Shown: positions 32,029-39,268 of the stretch, piece by piece
Numbering within the stretch: position 1 is the first letter of the stretch
How the letters are laid out: the number at the start of each line of letters is the position of its first letter
Origin: JBIICI01 sp044238935
GTDB lineage: Bacteria; Pseudomonadota; Alphaproteobacteria; Micavibrionales; Micavibrionaceae
Direction: 5' to 3'
Assembly: GCA_044238935.1 (NCBI GenBank)
Contig: JBIICI010000018.1
Span: 1 to 39,268 of the forward strand
Length of the DNA: 39,268 nt
Position numbers and translations under genes: made by a program
The notes under the pieces: model-generated
Told to the model about the DNA's origin: nothing
Database searches by the model: none
Seen by the model: only the letters and a program-made list of their open reading frames with translations

Positions 32029-34080
32029 ATGCCAAAAATTACCATTAACAGCCACGAAATCGACGTCGAAAAAGGCACATCTATCCTGCAAGCCGCAGAA
32101 ATGATCGGCGTTGAAATCCCGCGTTTTTGTTACCATGACCGCCTGTCTGTCCCTGCCAATTGCCGTATGTGTTTGGTGCAGCTTGAGGGCGCACCGAAAC
32201 CTGTTGCCAGCTGTGCGATGGCGTGTGCGGATAATATGATTGTGCATACCGAATCCGATATTGTCAAAAAAGCGCGTAAGGGCGTGATGGAATTTTTGCT
32301 GATTAACCACCCGTTGGATTGCCCGATTTGTGACCAAGGCGGCGAATGTGACCTGCAAGACCAAGCCTTTGCCTATGGTTTTGACCGCTCCCGTTACCAT
32401 GAAAATAAACGCGCGACAAAGGATAAAGAGCTAGGGCCGTTGATTAAAACGATCATGACACGCTGCATTCACTGTACGCGTTGCGTACGCTTTGGCGAAG
32501 AAATTGCAGGCGTGCCGATTTTAGGATTCCTAAACCGTGGCGAAGAAGTCGAAATCGGTACATTTATTGAAACCGCCGTGGCGTCTGAGCTTTCGGGCAA
32601 TATGATTGATATTTGCCCTGTGGGCGCATTGACATCCAAGCCGTACGCGTTTACGGCGCGTCCTTGGGAATTGACAAAAACGGAATCCATAGACGTACAC
32701 GATGCGCTTGGATCAAACATCCGCGTGGACTCACGGGGGGTGGAGGTGATGCGGATCTTGCCACGCTTGAATGAAGAGATTAACGAAGAATGGATTGATG
32801 ATAAAACACGCTTTGCCTATGACGGCCTAAAACGCCAGCGTTTAACAAAGCCGTACGTACGCAACATGGATACTGGTAAATTAGAGGCCGCCAGCTGGGA
32901 ACAGGCATTCGTTGCGATTGCAGAGCGTTTCAAGGATTTAAAAGCCGATCAAAAAGCCGCCCTTGTGGGTGATTTAGCCGATTTGGATTCCATTGTGGCG
33001 TTAAAAGATTTAATGCAAAATTCGCATTTAGATTGCCGCGTTGACGGCGCAGAATTTGATGCAAAAAACCCTGCTCATGTCCGTTTTAATACAACAATTG
33101 AGGGGCTAGAAAATGCCGATGCCGTGCTATTGATCGGTACAAACCCACGCATGGAAGCCGCCATTTTAAATGCACGATTGCGCAAAACATGGCTGAAAAA
33201 TAATCAGACAAAATTTGCCTTTATTGGCGATCAATGCCCTGATTTAACCTATCCTGTGGCGCATTTGGGGCAGGGGGTGCAGGCTTTGTTAGATTTACAA
33301 TCAGGCAAAAATGACTTTTTCAAAAATGCCAAAAACCCTGTGATTATTGCAGGGCAGGGGGCATTTCAACAGGATGGCTATGCGGTGCAAGCCCTATTAC
33401 ATGAGATTGCCAAGCAATACAATGTGATCCGCGATGATTGGAATGGCTATAATATGCTCCATCATGCGGCAGCACGTACAGGCGCGTTGGCGGTGGGTTT
33501 TACAGGTGAAAAATCCTATACACAAATTATTGACGATGCACGTACAGGCGCGATCAAGACCTTATTCCTCCTTGGGGTTGATAATGATGATTTGGCGTCC
33601 TTGGATAAAAAGGGCTGTTTTATCATCTATCAAGGGCATCACGGTGATGCAGGCGCAGCCGTTGCAGATGTGATCTTACCATCTTGTGCGTACACAGAAA
33701 AAAATGGGCTGTATGTGAATACGGAGGGGCGTTTGCAATTAGCGCGTCAAGCCGTGCCACCTGTTGGGGACGCCAAAGAAGATTGGAAAATTATCCGTGC
33801 GTTAAGTGAGGCGTTGGGGACAGCATTGCCGTATAACAATATTGCTGAACTCCGTGCGCGTATTTCAGCGGAATTTGGGCATTTTCTTGCGCCTGACACA
33901 ATTTTACCACAAACTTGGTCGGATTTACCCTCAAAAACCCCCTCAAAAGATATTATGTTCGTGCCGATTGTTAAGAATTTCTATCTGACAAACCCGATTG
34001 CGCGGGCATCAAAAACGATGGCCGATTGTGTGGCGGCGTTTTTGCGCAATGACAATGATGATTTACGGAAAGCAGGATAA
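32029..34080 (+). CDS. nuoG: NADH-quinone oxidoreductase subunit G
   Basis: A 683-residue 75-kDa subunit, the iron-sulfur backbone of the peripheral arm. The N-terminal ferredoxin-like part has FCYHDRLSVPANCRMCLVQ, then CPICDQGGECDLQDQA, then CIHCTRCVRFGEEIAG and DICPVGAL. The rest is a molybdopterin-oxidoreductase-like fold without cofactor function. The size fits alphaproteobacterial NuoG. AAGGA lies about eight bases before the ATG, 16 bases after nuoF. Confidence 0.96.
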   Translation: MPKITINSHEIDVEKGTSILQAAEMIGVEIPRFCYHDRLSVPANCRMCLVQLEGAPKPVASCAMACADNMIVHTESDIVKKARKGVMEFLLINHPLDCPICDQGGECDLQDQAFAYGFDRSRYHENKRATKDKELGPLIKTIMTRCIHCTRCVRFGEEIAGVPILGFLNRGEEVEIGTFIETAVASELSGNMIDICPVGALTSKPYAFTARPWELTKTESIDVHDALGSNIRVDSRGVEVMRILPRLNEEINEEWIDDKTRFAYDGLKRQRLTKPYVRNMDTGKLEAASWEQAFVAIAERFKDLKADQKAALVGDLADLDSIVALKDLMQNSHLDCRVDGAEFDAKNPAHVRFNTTIEGLENADAVLLIGTNPRMEAAILNARLRKTWLKNNQTKFAFIGDQCPDLTYPVAHLGQGVQALLDLQSGKNDFFKNAKNPVIIAGQGAFQQDGYAVQALLHEIAKQYNVIRDDWNGYNMLHHAAARTGALAVGFTGEKSYTQIIDDARTGAIKTLFLLGVDNDDLASLDKKGCFIIYQGHHGDAGAAVADVILPSCAYTEKNGLYVNTEGRLQLARQAVPPVGDAKEDWKIIRALSEALGTALPYNNIAELRARISAEFGHFLAPDTILPQTWSDLPSKTPSKDIMFVPIVKNFYLTNPIARASKTMADCVAAFLRNDNDDLRKAG

Positions 34081-34085
34081 GATCA

Positions 34086-35108
34086 ATGATGCATGATTTT
34101 TATAATTTTATCATGGCAAATGGGATGGATTTTTTAATCCTGTTGGCAAAAATTCTGGTGATGGTCGTTGTCGTGCTGTTGGCCGTTGCCTATCTGACCT
34201 ATTTTGAACGTAAGGTGCTGGGGGCAATGCAACGCCGCCAAGGCCCGTCCACTGTGGGGCCTTTTGGGTTATTGCAGCCGATTGCGGACGGCGTAAAGTT
34301 ATTATCCAAGGAAATTATTATTCCCACACAGGCAAATCGCGGCATATTTTTGCTTGCGCCTGTGGTGTTGTTTTCCCTTGCCTTGGTGGCGTGGGCGGTG
34401 ATTCCTGTGAATTATAAATGGGTGATTGCCGACATTAACGTGGGGATTACCTATTTATTCGCCATATCATCGATGGGCGTGTACGGCGTGATTATGGCAG
34501 GCTGGGCATCCAATTCCAAGTACGCGTTTTTGGGCGGCTTGCGATCCGCATCGCAAATGGTATCTTATGAAGTGTCCATGGGTTTGATTATTATTACCGT
34601 TTTGCTATGCACAGGCTCATTAAACCTCACTGAAATCGTGATGGCACCGCGCCCTTATTGGATGCAGATCATGCTGCTGCCGATGCTGGTCGTGTTTTTA
34701 ATATCCATCTTGGCGGAAACCAACCGCGCGCCGTTTGATTTGCCTGAGGGTGAATCAGAGCTTTCAGGTGGGTTTATGGTCGAATATTCAGGCATGGCGT
34801 TTGCCCTGTTTTTCTTAGGCGAATATGCCAATATGATCTTGATGTCCGCCATGACAACGATTTTATTTCTTGGTGGCTGGCTGCCTCCCTTTGGCATTGA
34901 GGCGTTGGGTTTTGTGCATGGGGTGATCTGGTTTTCCCTAAAAGTTGCCGCCGTCTTGTTCTTCTTCCTATGGGCGCGCGCGACCTTGCCGCGATACCGC
35001 TATGACCAATTGATGCGCTTGGGCTGGAAAATCTTTTTACCACTGACGCTGTTTTGGGTGGTTTTGGTGGCATCCATTTTACTATTTACAGGGAATTTGC
35101 CAGTTTAA
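34086..35108 (+). CDS. nuoH: NADH-quinone oxidoreductase subunit H
   Basis: A 340-residue membrane subunit (ND1 homologue) with about eight transmembrane helices. It forms the entrance of the quinone channel. Conserved stretches are YFERKVLGAMQRRQGP, LQPIADGVKLLSKE, SNSKYAFLGGLRSASQMVSYE and AETNRAPFDLPEGESELSGG. It begins five bases after nuoG. A repeat-containing spacer of 170 bases separates it from nuoI, unusual within this gene group. Confidence 0.96.
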   Translation: MMHDFYNFIMANGMDFLILLAKILVMVVVVLLAVAYLTYFERKVLGAMQRRQGPSTVGPFGLLQPIADGVKLLSKEIIIPTQANRGIFLLAPVVLFSLALVAWAVIPVNYKWVIADINVGITYLFAISSMGVYGVIMAGWASNSKYAFLGGLRSASQMVSYEVSMGLIIITVLLCTGSLNLTEIVMAPRPYWMQIMLLPMLVVFLISILAETNRAPFDLPEGESELSGGFMVEYSGMAFALFFLGEYANMILMSAMTTILFLGGWLPPFGIEALGFVHGVIWFSLKVAAVLFFFLWARATLPRYRYDQLMRLGWKIFLPLTLFWVVLVASILLFTGNLPV

Positions 35109-35119
35109 ATAAAAAGTTG

Positions 35120-35237
35120 GAACACTAAGGACACTAAGAACCACTAAGTTTCACTAAGGATTTTAAATGAAAGATTTTTGTTTTTTATGGATAAATTCAA
35201 GTATGAAAAGCAAGAAAACTTAGTGTCCTTAGTGTTC
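35120..35237. repeat. palindromic repeat between nuoH and nuoI
   Basis: A perfect 19-base inverted repeat lies at 35120-35138 and 35219-35237 (GAACACTAAGGACACTAAG). The left arm starts a run of four CACTAAG units about ten bases apart (35123, 35132, 35142, 35152). The middle is AT-rich with no gene. In the mRNA it would form a long stem, and the right part lies about 40 bases before nuoI. Dispersed repeats of this CACTAAGGACACTAAG type occur in other bacteria. Confidence 0.75.
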
Positions 35238-35278
35238 AAAAAAAGACTATTCAAGAAATCTAAAAAAGGAAACGCACC

Positions 35279-35758
35279 ATGCAAAACATCTTTAAATCCT
35301 ATTTCCTGACTGAATTGGTGCGGGGTTTTAGCTTGACGTTTAAATATATGTTCAAGCCCAAGGTGACGTTGAACTACCCTTATGAAAAAGGCCCAATCAG
35401 CCCGCGTTTTCGCGGTGAACACGCGCTGCGTCGTTACCCGAATGGCGAAGAACGCTGTATTGCCTGTAAATTATGCGAGGCCATCTGCCCCGCCCTTGCG
35501 ATTACCATTGAGGGCGAACCGAGAGAAGACGGCAGCCGCCGCACCACGCGATACGACATCGACATGACCAAATGTATCTATTGCGGCCTATGCCAAGAGG
35601 CCTGCCCAGTGGACGCCATCGTCCAAGGCCCCAATTTCGAATTCGCCACCCAAACCCGCGAAGAACTCTTCTATGACAAAGAAAAACTCCTCTCCAACGG
35701 CGACAGATGGGAAGCCCAGATTGCGGAGAATTTGTTTAGGGATGCTGGGTATCGGTAG
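35279..35758 (+). CDS. nuoI: NADH-quinone oxidoreductase subunit I
   Basis: A 159-residue subunit with two 4Fe-4S clusters that hand electrons towards quinone. Both ferredoxin motifs are present: CIACKLCEAICP (about residues 60-71) and CIYCGLCQEACP (about 99-110). The N-terminal amphipathic helix and FRGEHALRRYPNGEERC are typical. Length is normal. AAAGGA lies before the ATG. The usual next gene, nuoJ, does not follow; an unrelated nuclease-like gene starts three bases after the stop. Confidence 0.96.
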   Translation: MQNIFKSYFLTELVRGFSLTFKYMFKPKVTLNYPYEKGPISPRFRGEHALRRYPNGEERCIACKLCEAICPALAITIEGEPREDGSRRTTRYDIDMTKCIYCGLCQEACPVDAIVQGPNFEFATQTREELFYDKEKLLSNGDRWEAQIAENLFRDAGYR

Positions 35759-35761
35759 GAT

Positions 35762-37177
35762 ATGAGCAATGATTTTTTTACCATCAAATCAACCGAAAGA
35801 CACAAATATCCCGAACGTACCCCATCGGAAATTTTTCTAGAAGACGTATGCGATAAATGTTTCTTTAAACTATGGGGTTATCCGAATTTATATAAATCCA
35901 AATCAAAAGAGCTTTGCGATTTCTTAGTTGTTTTTAATAATAATATTCTAATTTTTGAAGTTAAGGGTAAAAAATGGGACTGTAATAATGCTAGTTGGAA
36001 TGATTGGAATGACTGGAAAAAAGAGGTAATAGAGAAAGGCATCACTCAGATTAATGAGGCCGAGGCATGGATAAAACAAAAACCAACAGATATTTTCTTA
36101 GGTCGTAATTCTACTAAGAAAATTCCAATAAACATAGTCCCAGAAGACTCCAGAATTTTTAGATTTGTAATTTTTGATTATGGTAGCAATCAAACGGCAA
36201 TCAATAAACTTTGTATTACATACCGAACCAACAATAAAAAAAATTCAATAATAACGCCATTTTTTAAAGATTTACTCCATGAATCATTCGGTGTTTATCA
36301 TTATAACGGAAAGAAAATAATACATTTTATAGATCTTAAAAACCTTAAAACATTTTTAGATGAGTTAGGAACTATTACGGATCTTTTATGGTACTTAGAA
36401 GATAAGGAGCAAACAATAAAAGAAAGTGACTTTATATTCTGTGCTTCTGAATTAGATTTGTTAGGCAATTACATTCTAAATTTTGATTCAGAATCTCAAC
36501 GGCACTTTATAGGATATTCAAAACAATCATCTAATGAGCGAGATGAAGTAAAGCTCTTATGGGTGGAGAGGGACTGGAATGAATATGTAAGCAGCGAATC
36601 TTATGTCAAAAAGAAGCAAGCGGATGAAATTTCCTATACTTGGGATTCAATCATTCAAGAAATAACAGACACTGCTGTGAAAGGAAGTCTAACTGGCAAC
36701 TCTGACATTTATAATTTGGATAGTGCAGTTAAAGAAATGGCAAAAGAACCTAGATTTATTAGAAGAGCCCTATGCAAAGAAATTAAAGAAGCAGAGGTAG
36801 AATTTAGAGAAAGCAATGAAAATAGCGCTTTCTACGCTTTTTCTTCTTTCTTTGAGAAAACAATATATATTTTTCTGTTTATAAAGCCTTTGAATGGACA
36901 AACTCGCCAAGAATTTTTTGATGACCATGTTATGCAGTTAAGAAGATTTACTCATATTTTCGCATCTTATAATCAAGAGTATGATAACGTAGTGGGGCTT
37001 TCTGAAACATTTTGGCAAGACGAAAGTGGGGTAAGGTCAAATATTACTTCTAACATTGTAAAAAATAAGAATATATCTGATGATCTTCGAAATAAATATA
37101 AAGAATTATTTCTGCCAATAATTATAACAAAAAATTCTAAACCGTATCTCTTAAGTGAATTTCCACCTAACCCATGA
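35762..37177 (+). CDS. PD-(D/E)xK nuclease-like protein, inserted behind nuoI
   Basis: A 471-residue protein. Near the N-terminus KELCDFLVVFNNNILIFEVK gives D53 and E66-x-K68 with the strand spacing of restriction-type nucleases, and QINEAEAWIKQKP follows like the next helix. The remaining 370 residues are unrecognised. It resembles a family of hypothetical proteins that share ELCDLLVVF near the N-terminus; no function is known to me. The gene is much more AT-rich than the nuo genes and starts three bases after nuoI with GGTAGGAT overlapping the nuoI stop. It looks like a transferred gene that now rides on nuo transcription. A defence-type nuclease is possible but unproven. Confidence 0.7.
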   Translation: MSNDFFTIKSTERHKYPERTPSEIFLEDVCDKCFFKLWGYPNLYKSKSKELCDFLVVFNNNILIFEVKGKKWDCNNASWNDWNDWKKEVIEKGITQINEAEAWIKQKPTDIFLGRNSTKKIPINIVPEDSRIFRFVIFDYGSNQTAINKLCITYRTNNKKNSIITPFFKDLLHESFGVYHYNGKKIIHFIDLKNLKTFLDELGTITDLLWYLEDKEQTIKESDFIFCASELDLLGNYILNFDSESQRHFIGYSKQSSNERDEVKLLWVERDWNEYVSSESYVKKKQADEISYTWDSIIQEITDTAVKGSLTGNSDIYNLDSAVKEMAKEPRFIRRALCKEIKEAEVEFRESNENSAFYAFSSFFEKTIYIFLFIKPLNGQTRQEFFDDHVMQLRRFTHIFASYNQEYDNVVGLSETFWQDESGVRSNITSNIVKNKNISDDLRNKYKELFLPIIITKNSKPYLLSEFPPNP

Positions 37178-37268
37178 TGTGGAATTGATTGAGTGCAATA
37201 CAGACAAAAAACAACCACCCCCTATAAAAATCATTGCCTCATCCGCCCCAAATATGCCATAAGCATTT

Positions 37269-39134
37269 ATGCTTAATATATCAGACCTCCATTATTCCAT
37301 TGCACAGCGCACCATTATCGAAGATGGGAATATCTGTATCCAAGATGGGTGGCGTGTGGGAGTTATTGGTCATAATGGGGCGGGGAAATCCACCTTATTT
37401 AAATTGGTTTCTGGGGATCTGGAGGCGGATAGCGGCACAATCAACATAAGCTCCGATCAAAGTATGGGCATGGTACGCCAAGATATGCCTGAAACGGATG
37501 ATCCCTTGATCGATGTTGTCCTTGCCGCCAATACGGAGATGGCCGCCCTTTGGAAGCGCACGGAAACGGAAACAGATGGCAATAAAATTGCCGAAATCTT
37601 CCAAAGATTACAAGATTTGGATGCCTATAGCGCCCCTGCAAAAGCATCGATGTTATTAACAGGGCTGGGCTTTAAACCAGAGGAATTAACCGCTCCCTTT
37701 TCATCCTTTAGTGGAGGATGGCGGATGCGGGTGGCCTTGGCGGCCGCGCTTTTTGTTGAGCCTGAAATCCTGCTGCTTGATGAACCCACAAACCATTTGG
37801 ATTTGGAAGCCATTATGTGGCTGGAGGATTATTTATTATCCTACCGCCATACCTTAATGATTATTTCGCATGACCGCGAATTATTGAATAAATGTATTGA
37901 CCATGTTTTGCATGTTGATAAAAAGAAATTGACGCTGTATTCAGGGAATTATGACACGTTTGAGCGTGAACGCGCCCTAAAAGCTGGATTGCAGCAAAAA
38001 ATGCATGAAAAGCAAGAGGCAGCCCGCGCCCATATGCAATCCTTTGTGGATCGGTTCAAAGCCCAAGCCAGCAAAGCCCGCCAAGCCCAAAGCCGTATGA
38101 AAGCCTTGGAAAAAATGGATATTGTCGATGCGGTGATTGCCGATCGCGCGGTTCAATTTACCTTTCCAAACCCTAAGCCCATTGCCTCCCCCATGATTTC
38201 GGTCAATCATGCTGATATAGGATATGAGGCCGATAAACCTATCTTGAAAGGTCTGCATCTGAATATTGACCATGATGATCGCATTGCGTTATTGGGGGCG
38301 AATGGGGAAGGGAAATCAACCTTAATGAAGCTGATCGCCGATCGTTTAGCCATTTCAAAGGGGGAAGTGAAGCGATCTGATAAATTGAAAATTGGCTATT
38401 TCTCCCAGCATCAAACGGAGGAGCTGGATTTAAACGCAACCCCCTATCAAGAAATGTACACATTATTTCATAAGAAAAACGGCGAAGCCAAAGAACATAT
38501 TGTGCGGGCGAAATTGGGGGCATTTGGATTTTCCCGCGATCTTGCCGATAATCGTATTGGCGATTTAAGCGGTGGTGAAAAAGCCCGATTGCTGTTCGCG
38601 TTCATGAGCTTTGACGCGCCGCATTTATTATTGCTGGATGAGCCCACAAACCATTTGGACATCGACACACGCGAAGCCCTTGTGCAGGCACTGAATAATT
38701 ACCAAGGCGCCATTGTTATCGTCAGCCACGACCCCAACATGGTGGAACGCGTGGCGGATCGCCTATGGTTAATCAAAGATGGTGCGTGTGTTAATTTCGA
38801 TGGCGACTTACAGGATTACCGCAAATTCACCATTCAATCCCGCCGTGAAGAACGCAAGCAGGATAAACAAGAAAAAAATAAATCCAAAAAAGATAAATCT
38901 ACCCCCACGGCGGAAGCAACAAAATCATCCATGAATCCACAGCAGATCAAAAAGCTGGAGGAAAAAATAAAATCTTTGGAAGATGAGAAAAAAGACATTG
39001 AAAATCAAATCAATGCCGATAATTTTTACACAAAGCCCCACCACGAAATCAAAAAAGCCCAAGATCACTATCAGCGCATCACACAGAATTTGGAACAGAT
39101 GGAAGCGGAATGGATTCTTGCCTGTACGGGGTAA
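37269..39134 (+). CDS. ABC-F family ATPase (YheS/Uup-like)
   Basis: A 621-residue soluble protein with two ABC domains and no membrane segments. Domain one has Walker A GHNGAGKST, signature FSGGW and Walker B ILLLDEPTNHLDL. Domain two has GANGEGKST, LSGGEKARL and LLLLDEPTNHLDI. Between them is the helical linker typical of ABC-F proteins (AHMQSFVDRFKAQASKARQAQSRMKAL). A lysine-rich stretch and a C-terminal coiled coil (KKLEEKIKSLEDEKKDIENQI) finish the protein, as in YheS or Uup. ABC-F proteins act on ribosomes. The gene stands alone, between the nuclease-like gene and an IS end that begins seven bases after its stop. Confidence 0.93.
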   Translation: MLNISDLHYSIAQRTIIEDGNICIQDGWRVGVIGHNGAGKSTLFKLVSGDLEADSGTINISSDQSMGMVRQDMPETDDPLIDVVLAANTEMAALWKRTETETDGNKIAEIFQRLQDLDAYSAPAKASMLLTGLGFKPEELTAPFSSFSGGWRMRVALAAALFVEPEILLLDEPTNHLDLEAIMWLEDYLLSYRHTLMIISHDRELLNKCIDHVLHVDKKKLTLYSGNYDTFERERALKAGLQQKMHEKQEAARAHMQSFVDRFKAQASKARQAQSRMKALEKMDIVDAVIADRAVQFTFPNPKPIASPMISVNHADIGYEADKPILKGLHLNIDHDDRIALLGANGEGKSTLMKLIADRLAISKGEVKRSDKLKIGYFSQHQTEELDLNATPYQEMYTLFHKKNGEAKEHIVRAKLGAFGFSRDLADNRIGDLSGGEKARLLFAFMSFDAPHLLLLDEPTNHLDIDTREALVQALNNYQGAIVIVSHDPNMVERVADRLWLIKDGACVNFDGDLQDYRKFTIQSRREERKQDKQEKNKSKKDKSTPTAEATKSSMNPQQIKKLEEKIKSLEDEKKDIENQINADNFYTKPHHEIKKAQDHYQRITQNLEQMEAEWILACTG

Positions 39135-39141
39135 TATCTTT

Positions 39142-39268
39142 GGGGCTGTCCCAGATAACTATTTGAGATATTGATTAACCCATTGTTTTACTTGATGTAA
39201 TTGTTCTTTTGGTGATGGATTATTAAAACGCCATTCACATTCCTTTAAAAATAGCTCAAAATTGTGTT
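39142..39268. mobile_element. end of an IS1595-family (IS1016-like) element, cut by the window edge
   Basis: GGGGCTGTCCCAGATAAC (39142 onward) looks like the terminal repeat of IS1016-type elements. It is followed directly by the 3' end of a minus-strand transposase frame. It differs from the ends of the element at 2606-6455, so it is a separate insertion. The other end lies outside the window. Confidence 0.65.
39159..39268 (-). CDS. IS1016-like transposase, C-terminal end (partial)
   Basis: The minus strand encodes HNFELFLKECEWRFNN, then PSPKEQLHQVKQWVNQYLK and a TAG at 39161-39159. KECEWRFN followed by an LKQWV-type ending is characteristic of IS1016-type transposases. Only about 36 residues are in view and the start is outside the window. 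Confidence 0.7.
   Translation of the reverse strand, partial: HNFELFLKECEWRFNNPSPKEQLHQVKQWVNQYLK

Noticed and set aside
1..39268. CRISPR array
   Set aside because: No regularly spaced direct repeats with unique spacers are visible. The four CACTAAG units near 35123 are too short and too closely spaced.

Overview
The window looks like chromosome of a moderately AT-rich alphaproteobacterium. A respiratory complex I gene run (nuoD-nuoI), a tRNA-Glu with an encoded CCA end, an ABC-F ATPase and FrpC-like calcium-binding proteins fit that class, but the genus cannot be named from sequence alone.

Region 1 (about 1-13,340, almost all read on the minus strand) is a decayed tandem array of two kinds of gene pair. 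In one kind, a secreted, probably periplasmic protein is followed by a protein with a T4-lysozyme/pesticin-like N-terminal domain and a calcium-binding C-terminal block. In the other, a four-helix membrane protein is followed by a protein with a long hydrophobic, colicin-like helical segment and the same C-terminal block. I read these as immunity-toxin pairs: the predicted site of the small protein matches the predicted target of its partner (cell wall or membrane). Most toxin copies are broken, each in a different way: transposon insertion, a small deletion with frameshift, fusion to the next immunity gene, internal deletion, or loss of the 3' part.

A 3,850-bp IS1595-family element (2606-6455), with perfect 25-bp terminal inverted repeats and an 8-bp target duplication (CTTATTTG), splits one lysozyme-type gene. 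Removing the element and one target copy restores the reading frame. The element carries cargo: several small unknown genes, a GIY-YIG-like protein, a two-gene unit and a structured RNA. A second copy of that RNA precedes an outer-membrane protein gene at 27,951-28,196; four helices, one of them pseudoknot-forming, are kept in both copies by different base pairs.

Region 2 (13,340-27,090) begins with IS3 and small-gene remnants and continues as a defence island. It holds a type I restriction-modification operon (hsdM, unknown gene, hsdS, coiled-coil membrane protein, hsdR; minus strand). Divergent from it is a 1,452-residue NACHT/STAND-like NTPase ending in a PD-(D/E)xK-type nuclease motif.

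Region 3 (27,270-39,268) holds an outer-membrane beta-barrel protein, tRNA-Glu(UUC), and nuoDEFGHI without nuoABC or nuoJ-N beside it. A short palindromic repeat lies between nuoH and nuoI. An AT-rich nuclease-like gene follows nuoI by three bases, then an ABC-F ATPase, and the end of an IS1016-like element at the right edge.
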